DNA from: an uncultured Thermoleophilia bacterium
GTDB lineage: Bacteria > Actinomycetota > Thermoleophilia > UBA2241
Length of the DNA: 8,632 nt
Assembly: GCA_903921965.1 (NCBI GenBank)
Contig: CAIXSE010000154.1
Location: forward strand, 1-8,632
Reading direction: 5' to 3'
Below are positions 1 to 6,800 of this stretch, piece after piece (positions within the stretch are counted from its first letter, which is position 1; every line of letters begins with the position of its first letter). The notes beneath the pieces were generated by a model that was not told the DNA's origin, searched no databases, and saw only the letters and a program-made list of their open reading frames with translations. Both the position numbers and the translations under genes were made by a program.

Positions 1-201
1 CCGCGGCGCCGTCTCGTCGGCCGCGGCCAGGTCGTACAGCTCGCCGTCGAGGTAGACGAGCTGCTCCCCGTGGTCGAAGAAGTAGGCCGGCAGGCCGGCC
101 GCGCGGACCTCGTCCAGCAGCAGCCGCGCCGGCGAGCAGTCGTCGGGGCCGAAGCGCCCGTGCCGGCACGAGACCGCGTCTCTGAGCTCGTGGATGGTCA
201 T
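1..201 (-). CDS. Unrecognised protein, N-terminal fragment (partial)
   Basis: This reading frame has no stop before the left edge, so only the first 67 codons are visible. The start is ATG at 201-199, with a GGGAG ribosome binding site at 213-209, seven bases upstream. The visible protein begins MTIHELRDAVSCRHGRFG and continues with a hydrophilic stretch containing PDDC, an amphipathic RLLLDEVRAAGLPAYFF segment and VYLDGELYDL. Codon third positions are strongly G/C, as in the neighbouring genes, and the opposite strand offers no better frame. Two cysteines and a histidine near the N-terminus (C12, H14, C22) might bind metal, but this is only a remark. I see no signal peptide or membrane segment. 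I do not recognise the family. It is transcribed divergently from the membrane protein starting at 343. The existence of the gene is fairly likely; its function is unknown. Confidence 0.7.
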   Translation of the reverse strand, partial: MTIHELRDAVSCRHGRFGPDDCSPARLLLDEVRAAGLPAYFFDHGEQLVYLDGELYDLAAADETAPR

Positions 202-342
202 CCCCTCTCTCCCGTCCATCGCCCGGTCAGGTGACGTCGTACTCCTTGTGTCGGCAGTCCGGCCCAGGACTCACCGGAACATCCGTCTAGGCGGCGCCCC
301 ACCGGCGGCCGGATGCATACGCGCGCACAACTGCTATCCTGA
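202..342. other. Divergent intergenic region
   Basis: These 141 bases separate two divergent genes. The plus-strand side carries a TATCCT -10-like box at 335-340. On the minus strand only a poor TAGACG match is seen at 289-284. I see no convincing -35 box, riboswitch or coding frame. Confidence 0.5.
335..340 (+). promoter_or_regulatory. -10-like box TATCCT before membrane protein gene
   Basis: TATCCT fits the TANNNT pattern seen before the other plus-strand genes here. It lies only 2 bases before GTG 343. Transcription would therefore begin a few bases inside that start, which favours the in-frame GTG at 379. No clear -35 box was found. Confidence 0.4.
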
Positions 343-945
343 GTGACGGCAGACGCATCCCCGACACCGAGCCTCCCCGTGACCGACCCCGCATCCACAC
401 GCCCCTGGTGGGACAGATTCACCCCGCGCCTCGGGCCGCGCATCCAGCTCTTCGCGGCGGCCACCGTGTGGCTCGTCGGGACGGGCTTCCTGCTGGTCAG
501 GGGCGTCCTGTTCGTCGAGGTCCCCGGACCGCGGATGCACTTCAGCTACTGGATCCTGCCGGTCGCGCTGATCGCCGTCGTGCTCGGGGTCATCAAGGCG
601 AGGTTCGTGCTCATCCGGTACGCCACCAAGGCCGTCCACCGCATCGAAGAGCGCAGGCACGCCTGTTTCTTCGGCTTCTTCTCGGTGAAGTCGTGGATCT
701 TCGTGCTGGTCATGATGGGCGGCGGCGTGCTGCTGCGGCACTCCCCCCTCATCGACATGTGGTGGGGCCGTGTCACACTGTCCATCATCTACATCGCCGT
801 GGGCACGGCGCTTGCCATCTCCGACCGCATCTTCTGGCTCGGGGCGCTGCGCTGCGGCAGGGACGCGACCCCGCGGAGCGCGAAGGCCCAGCCGGGGTGT
901 GACGAGCCCGCGCCGCCGGCCCGCGCCGCCGGTCCTCTGGGCTGA
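343..945 (+). CDS. Four-segment integral membrane protein, unknown function
   Basis: The 200-residue product has a hydrophilic, proline-rich N-terminus (about 1-30) and four hydrophobic segments at about 35-53, 67-85, 117-132 and 144-162. A short Arg/Lys-rich loop (KAVHRIEERR, about 96-105) lies between segments two and three, and the C-terminal tail from about 170 is rich in Ala, Pro and Arg. Under the positive-inside rule the basic loop, and hence both termini, would be cytoplasmic. I see no enzyme or transporter motif and do not recognise the family. The start is uncertain: GTG 343 gives the longest frame, but no Shine-Dalgarno sequence precedes it and a TATCCT box sits 2 bases away. GTG at 379, twelve codons in, would keep all four segments and is a good alternative. 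The downstream TetR gene is 128 bases away with its own promoter, so an operon is not indicated. Confidence 0.75.
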   Translation: MTADASPTPSLPVTDPASTRPWWDRFTPRLGPRIQLFAAATVWLVGTGFLLVRGVLFVEVPGPRMHFSYWILPVALIAVVLGVIKARFVLIRYATKAVHRIEERRHACFFGFFSVKSWIFVLVMMGGGVLLRHSPLIDMWWGRVTLSIIYIAVGTALAISDRIFWLGALRCGRDATPRSAKAQPGCDEPAPPARAAGPLG

Positions 946-966
946 CGCGGGGCCGCGCCTCCCGGG

Positions 967-981
967 GACGCCGGAGGCGTC
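967..981. repeat. Perfect inverted repeat GACGCC-GGA-GGCGTC
   Basis: Six-base arms at 967-972 and 976-981 flank a 3-base centre. The element is about 20 bases after the membrane protein stop and 36 bases before the TetR -10 box. It could be a small terminator hairpin without a T-run, or a regulator binding site in the TetR promoter. The sequence alone does not decide. Confidence 0.45.
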
Positions 982-1017
982 AACGGTGCACCCGCCCGAT
1001 CTCCGCCGCTGCACGGG

Positions 1018-1023
1018 TATGCT
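1018..1023 (+). promoter_or_regulatory. Probable -10 box TATGCT of the TetR gene
   Basis: TATGCT matches the actinobacterial TANNNT -10 consensus and lies 50 bases before the ATG at 1074, putting transcription start near 1029-1030. The -35 region is not recognisable. Confidence 0.5.
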
Positions 1024-1027
1024 TCGC

Positions 1028-1058
1028 CGACCGCCGGGACGGGCCGGGAGAGCGGTCG
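1028..1058. promoter_or_regulatory. Inverted repeat over the predicted TetR transcript start
   Basis: Perfect 7-base arms, CGACCGC (1028-1034) and GCGGTCG (1052-1058), are separated by 17 bases. The element begins just after the TATGCT box and ends 3 bases before the AAGGAG ribosome binding site. TetR proteins commonly bind dyad sites at their own promoters, so autoregulation is a reasonable inference. In RNA the same bases could form a hairpin in the leader. The spacer is long for a simple TetR operator, which lowers confidence. Confidence 0.4.
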
Positions 1059-1073
1059 CGGAAGGAGAGAGCC

Positions 1074-1724
1074 ATGGAGCCTGAGGAACGCCGGAGCGCG
1101 CCGCCGCCGGCCGCCGGCGCCCGCGCCCGCGCCAGAAGGCAGAGCGCCGTGCGCGCGCGTCTCACCGCGGCGGCACTCGAGCTGTTCCGGGAGCGGGGCT
1201 ACGACGCCACCACGGTGGACGACATCGTGGCCGCCGGCCAGGCCTCGCGCAGCACGTTCTTCCGGTACTTCGGGACCAAGGACGACGTGGTGCTCAACCG
1301 GCTCGACGACGTCGGCGCCGATCGGGTCCGGCACTCTCAGACGCTGCTGGCCGGGCACGCGGCGGGCGAGGCGCTGACCGAGGGCCTGAGGTTGGCGGTC
1401 GGCGAGGCGGCGAAGGACCCGAAGCTGTACGAGCTGATGCTCCTGGCCGTCGCCAGCCCCACCCTGCTGAACAGGCTCCAGGCCAGGATCGAGGGCTGGC
1501 GCGCCAGAGTGCACGAGGTGACGTCCGCGCACTTCGGCTGCGCCCCCGACGACCTGCGCCCGGCGGTCCTGACCTGCCTGGTGGCGGATGCGGGCCCGGC
1601 CGCGTTCACGGCCTGGCTCGTGGGCGGCGGGCGGCGCGACATCGTCGCGCTCGTGGACGAAGCCCTCGGGTACGCCCGCTCGGGCTGCGAAGGCATCCCG
1701 TTCGCGGCCGGCCCGGGCGCCTGA
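1074..1724 (+). CDS. TetR/AcrR-family transcriptional regulator
   Basis: The 216-residue product has the normal length and plan of a TetR-family repressor: an N-terminal helix-turn-helix domain that binds operator DNA and a C-terminal helical domain that binds a small ligand. An Ala/Arg-rich leader of about 22 residues precedes the DNA-binding domain (about 26-72), which shows the usual pattern: LTAAALELFRERGYDATTV, then DIVAAGQASRSTFFRYF, then GTKDDVV. The helical C-terminal half resembles the MftR-like acyl-CoA-type ligand domains, but no ligand can be read from the sequence. ATG 1074 is well supported by AAGGAGA (1062-1068), with 6 bases between GGAG and the start. Its target is unknown; candidates are its own promoter, which has an inverted repeat, and the neighbouring genes. 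It converges with the small membrane protein gene at 1749-1925. Confidence 0.93.
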   Translation: MEPEERRSAPPPAAGARARARRQSAVRARLTAAALELFRERGYDATTVDDIVAAGQASRSTFFRYFGTKDDVVLNRLDDVGADRVRHSQTLLAGHAAGEALTEGLRLAVGEAAKDPKLYELMLLAVASPTLLNRLQARIEGWRARVHEVTSAHFGCAPDDLRPAVLTCLVADAGPAAFTAWLVGGGRRDIVALVDEALGYARSGCEGIPFAAGPGA

Positions 1725-1748
1725 GCCGCGCGGCCCGGCCCCCGGCGT

Positions 1749-1925
1749 TCACTCCTCGATCCACTGCGTGAGCTTCCAGCCGAGCCAGGCGCCGGCCACG
1801 GCGCCCACGAAGCCCATCACCAGGCTCAGCAGCGACAGGGCGCTCGCGTGGAAGAGCAGCACCGGGATGTACGCCCCGACGATGCTGCCCACGATCACTC
1901 CGATGAAGATGACGGTCCTGGCCAC
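1749..1925 (-). CDS. 58-residue two-segment glycine-zipper membrane protein
   Basis: This short gene starts at GTG 1925-1923 and stops at TGA 1751-1749. It has a GGGAGGG ribosome binding site (1937-1931) spaced 5 bases from the start, and a TAGAAT -10 box further up at 1964-1959. The 58-residue product starts MARTVIFIGVIVG and ends GWKLTQWIEE. It forms two hydrophobic segments, about 4-25 and 30-50, joined by a short loop with FHAS. Both carry GxxxGxxxG patterns: G9-G13-G17 in the first and G41-G45-G49 in the second, which is typical of tight helix packing or oligomerisation. The C-terminus is short and amphipathic. The match of frame, start signals and composition makes a real gene likely, although it is below common length cutoffs. 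Function is unknown. It converges with the TetR gene 24 bases away and diverges from the VOC gene. Confidence 0.8.
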   Translation of the reverse strand: MARTVIFIGVIVGSIVGAYIPVLLFHASALSLLSLVMGFVGAVAGAWLGWKLTQWIEE

Positions 1926-1948
1926 TGCCGCCCTCCCGGGCCTGTTGC

Positions 1949-1982
1949 GGACGCGTCCATTCTAGGGCGTCGGGACGCGTCC
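1949..1982. promoter_or_regulatory. Twin palindromes flanking a -10 box (candidate operator)
   Basis: The 10-base perfect palindrome GGACGCGTCC occurs at 1949-1958 and again at 1973-1982, with identical bases and start-to-start spacing of 24. Between them, on the minus strand, lies the TAGAAT -10 box of the 58-residue membrane protein gene. One copy covers the expected transcript start and the other lies in the -35/-10 spacer. That is the geometry expected for a dimeric repressor blocking polymerase. The regulator is not identified. Confidence 0.5.
1959..1964 (-). promoter_or_regulatory. -10 box TAGAAT of the 58-residue protein gene
   Basis: TAGAAT on the minus strand is identical to the box before the deacylase gene at 3691-3686. 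It predicts transcription start near 1952 and a leader of about 27 bases to GTG 1925. No clear -35 box is seen. Confidence 0.5.
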
Positions 1983-2026
1983 GCGCGCGGCAGGGCACCG
2001 GCTCCGGTCCCCTCCCCGGCACGCGG

Positions 2027-2032
2027 TATGGT
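2027..2032 (+). promoter_or_regulatory. Probable -10 box TATGGT of the VOC gene
   Basis: This TANNNT match gives a predicted leader of about 90 bases before ATG 2131. No -35 box is recognisable. Confidence 0.4.
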
Positions 2033-2095
2033 GACGGTCCGGCCGGCGCGCGTGCCGGTTTCACGCGCGCATCCCGGAGCGAGAATGAGCGCAAG

Positions 2096-2109
2096 CCCCC
2101 GTACGGGGG
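2096..2109 (+). repeat. Palindrome CCCCCGTACGGGGG in the VOC leader
   Basis: This perfect 14-base palindrome lies 21 bases before ATG 2131. As RNA it can form five G-C pairs closed by a GUAC tetraloop. As DNA it could be a dimer binding site. It sits directly before a second possible hairpin involving the ribosome binding site. Confidence 0.5.
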
Positions 2110-2110
2110 A

Positions 2111-2126
2111 CCTCCGCGCGAGGAGG
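2111..2126 (+). promoter_or_regulatory. Possible Shine-Dalgarno-masking hairpin
   Basis: CCTCC at 2111-2115 is complementary to GGAGG at 2122-2126, the core of the VOC gene's ribosome binding site, with a 6-base loop. If formed, the stem would hide the site and reduce translation. The adjoining 2096-2109 hairpin could stack on it. A five-pair stem can form by chance in GC-rich sequence, so regulation is only suggested. Confidence 0.35.
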
Positions 2127-2130
2127 AGCG

Positions 2131-2508
2131 ATGTCATCCGCGCTCGACTGGTTCCAGATCCCGGCACTCGACGCGGCTCGCGCCCGTGCCTTCTACGAGA
2201 CCGTCTGCGGCGTCGAGCTGCAGGAGCTCATGCCCGGCGCGCAGATGCGGATGTGGGGCTTCCCGTCCGACCCGGCGAAGGGCGAGGTCGGCGGGGCGCT
2301 CGTCTGCGGCGAGGGCGCGGTGCCGAGCGCCACGGGCACGATGGTGTTCCTGAACGGCGGCGACGACCTGCAGGTCATGCTCGACAGGGTGGAGGGCGCC
2401 GGCGGGAGGATCCTGGCGCCCAAGACCAGGATCGACGACGAGACCGGCTACTTCGCGGTCATCGCCGACACCGAGGGCAACACCGTGGGGCTGCACTCGC
2501 GCGGGTGA
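2131..2508 (+). CDS. VOC (glyoxalase/bleomycin-resistance fold) family protein
   Basis: The 125-residue product has the length of a single VOC domain made of two beta-alpha-beta-beta-beta modules (about 4-60 and 66-122). The first module starts with DWFQIPALDAARARAFYETVCG, the usual pattern where a strand leads into a helix that ends near a short-chain glycine. The second ends with GYFAVIADTEGNTVGLHS, close to the family's ending G-Y-F-A-x-x-x-D-P-E-G-N-x-x-G-L-H-S. E115 in DTEGN is at the position that often binds metal in glyoxalases. The full set of metal ligands is not obvious, so substrate and enzyme activity cannot be named. It is probably cytoplasmic, with no signal peptide. ATG 2131 has a strong GAGGAGGAG site just upstream. 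It converges with the metallophosphoesterase gene, 49 bases away. Confidence 0.9.
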   Translation: MSSALDWFQIPALDAARARAFYETVCGVELQELMPGAQMRMWGFPSDPAKGEVGGALVCGEGAVPSATGTMVFLNGGDDLQVMLDRVEGAGGRILAPKTRIDDETGYFAVIADTEGNTVGLHSRG

Positions 2509-2557
2509 GGCGGCCGGGCGACGCGGCGGCCGTCTGAGGCGGCGCGCCGGGCGCGGC

Positions 2558-3124
2558 TCAGGCGAGGAAGACCAGCCGCGCCTCGGGTTCGCCGCCGCGG
2601 ATCTCGACCCACGCCATGCTGGGGCGAGGGTCCCACGGCAGCGGCGCGCTCGCCGTCCCGGGATTGACCCACAGGACGGGGATGCCGCCGGGACGCGCGT
2701 CTCCGCGGTAGCGGAGCTCCGCGCGGTGGCTGTGGCCGTAGAGCAGCAGCCTGATGCCCTCCTGCGCCGGCACGGGGTGGGCGGCCAGCAGCTCACGGCG
2801 CTTGTGGGCCACCACGAAGCGCAGGCCGGCGAGCTCGCCGGCGGCCTCGAGCGGCAGCTCGGCCACCTCGCCGGTGCGGTCGCGGTTGCCGCGCACGGCG
2901 AGCACCGGCGCCACGCGACCCAGCGCTGCGAGCACGTCCATCGAGCCGACGTCGCCGGCGTGGACGATGAGGTCGGCGCCGGCGCACGCGTCCGGAACGG
3001 CCGCCGGGAGCAGGCCGTGCGTGTCGGAGACGACGGCGATGCGCGCGTCGGGCGGCCGTGGCGTCGCCGCGGCCGGGCCGGACGCAGCGGCCGCCGTGTC
3101 CTCCCCGGGCCGCTCCGCCGTCAC
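2558..3124 (-). CDS. YfcE/MJ0936-type metallophosphoesterase
   Basis: The 188-residue product is a calcineurin-like phosphoesterase of the small YfcE/MJ0936 group, cytoplasmic enzymes that hydrolyse phosphodiesters with two metal ions. The metal-binding motifs are in order: SDTHG (D34, H36), HAGDVGS (D58), RGNRD (N80, D82), VAHK (H107), GHSH (H131, H133) and NPGT (154-157). The physiological substrate is not known from sequence. The start is GTG 3124-3122, overlapping the deacylase stop in a GTGA arrangement, with GAGG a few bases upstream. No other start codon occurs before the first motif, so the 27-residue Ala/Pro-rich N-terminal extension appears genuine and is longer than usual. Upstream frame extension into the deacylase gene is not needed. 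The overlap implies translational coupling to the deacylase and shared transcription from the promoter near 3690. Confidence 0.93.
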   Translation of the reverse strand: MTAERPGEDTAAAASGPAAATPRPPDARIAVVSDTHGLLPAAVPDACAGADLIVHAGDVGSMDVLAALGRVAPVLAVRGNRDRTGEVAELPLEAAGELAGLRFVVAHKRRELLAAHPVPAQEGIRLLLYGHSHRAELRYRGDARPGGIPVLWVNPGTASAPLPWDPRPSMAWVEIRGGEPEARLVFLA

Positions 3125-3678
3125 CCGGACCTCGCGGGGACGGCCACGATGTGCGGCGTGTGGCCGGTGACGGCGAACAGCCGCTGCAGGCCGTCGCGCC
3201 CGATCACGAGCGTGCTCGTGTTGACCAGAGGGTGGCACTGCAGGGCGTCTTCTCGCCAGAGGTCCTCGTCCACCACGACCTCCACCGCCCTCTCGGTGTC
3301 GTTGACGACGCCGAGGAGCGTCACCGAGCCGGCCTCGAGACGGAGGTGCTGCGCGAGGCGCGCGCCGGAGGCGAAGCGCAGGCCGCCGGCGCCCAGCAGC
3401 TGCCCGAGCGCCTTGAGGTCCACACGGGTCTCGGGCTGCACGCTGACGATGAAGTGCCGGCGCCCCTTGGCGTCGCGCAGGAACAGGTTCTTGGTCTCGG
3501 CGCCGGGAAGGCCGGGCGATTCACGGCGCGCCTCCTCGCACGTGTACACCGGCGGGTGGTCGGCGCGCACGTAGGCGATGCCCTCGGCATCGAGGAGCGC
3601 GAGCAGGCGGTCGCGCGCCTCTTCGGGCGGTCCGCCGGCCTCGGCGCCGGCCGCTCTGTCGTCGGTGTCGCTGTCCAC
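3121..3678 (-). CDS. YbaK/ProX-type aminoacyl-tRNA deacylase
   Basis: The 185-residue product matches the free-standing editing domains of the INS/ProX superfamily, which hydrolyse mischarged tRNA, for example Ala-tRNA(Pro) in ProXp-ala enzymes. Family features seen are HPPVYTCEEA (41-50), GAETKNLFLRD with the conserved lysine K63 (59-69), FIVSV (76-80), GSVTLLGVVND (117-127, usually GSVTP[FL]G) and HPLVNTST (149-156) leading into the C-terminal helix. The leucine in place of the usual proline in GSVTP is a small deviation. The first 18 residues are acidic and poorly ordered. The start GTG 3678-3676 lies 7 bases after a TAGAAT box, so the transcript probably begins at or next to the start codon (leaderless). 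The same frame stays open far upstream, across the antisense of the secreted peptidase, but that extension is not coding. Which tRNA it edits is inferred from family only. Confidence 0.9.
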   Translation of the reverse strand: MDSDTDDRAAGAEAGGPPEEARDRLLALLDAEGIAYVRADHPPVYTCEEARRESPGLPGAETKNLFLRDAKGRRHFIVSVQPETRVDLKALGQLLGAGGLRFASGARLAQHLRLEAGSVTLLGVVNDTERAVEVVVDEDLWREDALQCHPLVNTSTLVIGRDGLQRLFAVTGHTPHIVAVPARSG

Positions 3679-3685
3679 GGTCCCG

Positions 3686-3691
3686 ATTCTA
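3686..3691 (-). promoter_or_regulatory. -10 box TAGAAT, leaderless promoter of deacylase operon
   Basis: TAGAAT (minus strand) is followed by 7 bases and then GTG 3678, the spacing seen in actinobacterial leaderless genes. It would drive both the deacylase and the coupled phosphoesterase. No Shine-Dalgarno sequence precedes the start, which agrees with leaderless translation. Confidence 0.55.
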
Positions 3692-3733
3692 CCGGCCCGG
3701 CCCTGCGCAACGCCTGCGCCCCGCGCGCGGTGG

Positions 3734-3739
3734 CATACT
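3734..3739 (+). promoter_or_regulatory. Probable -10 box CATACT of the secreted peptidase gene
   Basis: CATACT is the best -10-like match in the 168-base divergent region. It predicts a leader of about 100 bases before GTG 3847. The leader contains a possible small hairpin, GCGTC (3763-3767) with GACGC (3774-3778), and a 9-base direct repeat GAGGCGTCG at 3760-3768 and 3806-3814. No -35 box is clear. Confidence 0.4.
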
Positions 3740-3846
3740 GGAGGCAGACCCGTTCCCGTGAGGCGTCGCTGCAGACGCTGCGGCCGCGTGGAGGGCGGCC
3801 GGCGCGAGGCGTCGGACGGGACGAGAGGCCGGGGAAGGGAGTCGCC

Positions 3847-6800
3847 GTGGACGTCGTCCGTGGGATCCTGCGAGGCGCCACCGCCGGGGTGCTGGCGTCG
3901 CTCGTCCTGACGCTGCTGCTCGCCGCTCCTCCCCCCGCCCGGGCCACGTCCGCGCTCCGCGTGTCGGTCGCCCCGGCCGTCTTCTCCCCGAACGGCGACG
4001 GCACGCTGGACAAGGCCGTCGTCGGCGTGCGCCTGGCGCGGGCCGGGACGCTCACCGTCGGCGTGTACGACTCCTCCGGCAGGCGTGTCGCGACGCTGCA
4101 GAAGCCGAAGAGGCTCGGGCCGGGCTCGCGCACGTACGTGTGGGGCGGCCGTGGCACGGCGGGTCCGTGCGGTGACGGCCGGTACACGGTCAGGGCGAAG
4201 CTGCGCGCCGGCCGCAAGGCGGGCGCGGCGCGGTGTCCAGTCGCCGTCGACACGACTCCGCCGGTCGTGCGCCTCACGTCTCCGTTCGAGCCCACGGTGT
4301 TCGCCGGCGGCGGACTCACGACGGAGCTTCCTTACACGGTCGGCGAGCCCGAGGGCACTCATCTGGCGCTGGAGGTGTACCACCCGGAAGCCGGGTCGGG
4401 AGGGCTCAAGGATGCCCTGGGCTCGATCGAGGCCGGTGAGGCGCAGGCCGGCGGCGTGCTGGTCTGGGACGGCCGCGCCGTTCCCGGCGCGTGGCTGCCG
4501 TCCAGCCGGTACTGCCTGGTGCTGGTGGCGACGGACGTCGCCGGCAACCGGGGCGTGAGCCCGCCGCTCGGCGCCGCCGTGTTCGCCCCCACCGAGGTGA
4601 AGGGGCGCGTCGTGACCCCGGCCGGTGCGCCGGTGCAGGGTGCTGCCGTCGACGTGGTGGGCACGACGGCGCACACGACGACCGGCGCGGACGGGTCGTT
4701 CGCGCTCGCGGACTGCCCGATGGGGCTGCGCGTCCTGCGCGCCCAGAAGGAGGGCTTGGAGGCGGGCGGCGCCGGCGCGCGCGTCAACATGTCGCCGGCC
4801 GTCTGGACGATCACCATGGGCCAGCGGACGAAGGGCACGACGTACCCGGGCCTGCCGGCGAAGGGGGCGGCCGCACTCGCGGCGAGGCGTGCGGCCGCGG
4901 TCTCCCGCGCGCCCTCCTGGTACGAGGCCCCCCTGCGTGCCGGCCGCGCCGGGATCTGGGACGACCTCACGGACTGGTTCGAAAGCGACACCTACCGTGT
5001 CTCGGGCCGCTTCACGTATCACGCCGAAGACGGGACGACCCACCTGCCGATGGACCAGGTCCAGGTGGTGGTGCGCGACTACTGGATCGACTCGTTCGGC
5101 TTCGAGGTGTCGTCGGACATCGCGACCTCGTCCACGGACGCGCTGGGCAACTACGACTTCACGTACACCGACGACTGGGACGACGTGGGCACGCCGGACA
5201 TCCGCGTGTGCGCGCTGGCCAAGGACAAGGACGGCGCCGTCGCCAACGTCTGGTTCCCGCTCGCCGGCCGCACCTGGGTCTGCCAGGGCGAGTACTGGGC
5301 CGACAACACGAGCGACCGCCTCCAGCGCGACTACGTGGACGAGGCGCCGGGACGGGTCGTGTTCCGCCTCCTCGACTGCGTCCGGGAGGCGCACCTCAAG
5401 GGGTACGGGCGCACGAGCCTGCACATCACGTACCCCGGCGATCCCGCGTTCCTGCGGGGCGTGCCGGCCTGCTACACGCCCTGGCTGGACACCATCCACA
5501 TCAAGGACGGCAACGGCTGGAAGGACTACGTCTTCCACGAGTACGGCCACGCCTGGATGTACGCCGCCTACAACCGCGGGAACGGCGACAACGCCTGGGA
5601 CGACTACGAGTGGGATGCGTCCGACACCGACTACGATTCCTTCTCCGGTCCCTGCGACCCGTGGGTCGCCCTGCGCGAGGGGTGGGCGCAGTTCATGGCG
5701 CTGCGCATGAACGGGTTCGACTACCGTCCGCCGGGCCCGGAGCCCTTCGAGTGCGACTACGACTCCGGCGGCGACGACGCGCGCGTGCCCAACTCCGTCG
5801 CGCGCGTGCTGTGGGACCTGTACGACGACACGGCGACTCCGATGTGGCGGGGCTGGGCCGGCACCGCCGCCGCGCCGGGACCGCGCCTCTGCACCGAGTA
5901 CGGCCCGTTCGACGACGACATCGTGCAGGTCGCGGCCACGTCCGGGGCGGTCGAGGACGCGATCCAGCACGTCCTCGATGAGCACCACCCGGCCGCCGCG
6001 CTCGCGCTGCGCACTCAGCTGCGCGAGTACTTCGCCGGGCAGGCGGCGGTGCTCCGGGGCGTCGACGGGGCCTTCTACAGGCAGGGGATCACCGGCCCCA
6101 TCAGCGAGGCGGCGCCGCACGTGGACGCCGGCACGGTGCTCGTCACCGGCGACCGGCGCGGCGACGCCTGGACGGGGACGCTCACGCTCTGGTGCCGGGT
6201 CACCGACGCCGACGCCCCCGGCGGCTCGCCCGACATGGACCGGATGCGCGTGCGGTTCGAGGGGTGCTGGAAGCCCTCCACGGTGACTGTCAGGGGCGAG
6301 TGGGCGCCGCTCGCCTACACGACGGCCGTCGCCTCCGGTCCTCCCCCTGGACAGGGCGGGAGCGGCTGGTTCAAGGCGACCTGGGACACGACGGCGCCGA
6401 GCCCGGTCGAGATCCGCCGGCTGACCGACTCGGTGGTCCCGTACTATGGGCTCAACCAGCTCGTCGCGGACGGCGTCGTCGCGGCCGGGTCCCGGCACGA
6501 CGACGTCTGGATCCGCGCCGTGGCGTTCGACGGTCTTGCGGAGTCCGTCCCTGTCGAGTCGGCCGAGTTCACCGTCGACAACGGCGCCGGTCCGGCGCAG
6601 GGCGTCTCCGGCGTCGTCAGGAGCTCTGCCACGCTGCTGCCCATCGCCGGCGCGACGGTCGAGCTGCGGCAGGGGACGTCGAGCGTTGCCGGTACGCTGC
6701 TCGGCACGGTGACCACCGGCGCGGACGGCGCGTACACGTTCGCGCCCGCGCCGGGGAGCTACACGGTGATCGCCGCGAAGACGGGCTTCTCGAGCAACCA

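Noticed and set aside
789..1532. 247-codon minus-strand frame over the membrane protein and TetR genes
   Set aside because: No recognisable motif and antisense to a clear TetR protein; a GC-bias shadow.
1725..1748. GC-rich inverted bases between the TetR and 58-residue genes as a terminator
   Set aside because: GCCGCGCGGC is self-complementary, but the longer pairing with the end of the TetR gene needs mismatches and has no T-run; too weak to list.
1588..1965. 125-codon plus-strand frame
   Set aside because: Antisense to the 58-residue membrane protein and out of frame with TetR, with no ribosome site of its own.
1848..2537. Open frame of 229 codons on the plus strand, including an ATG at 2085 with GGAG upstream
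   Set aside because: Composition is Arg/Gly/Ala-rich with no family motif. It overlaps the VOC gene in another frame and the 58-residue gene in antisense. The VOC frame carries clear family motifs.
2509..2557. Terminator between the VOC and phosphoesterase genes
   Set aside because: Only short complementary stretches such as GGCCG and CGGCC are seen, as expected by chance at this GC content.
3058..3846. Upstream extension of the secreted peptidase frame
   Set aside because: It lies antisense to the deacylase and phosphoesterase, lacks domain features, and would bury the signal peptide. GTG 3847 has a ribosome site and places the signal peptide at the N-terminus.
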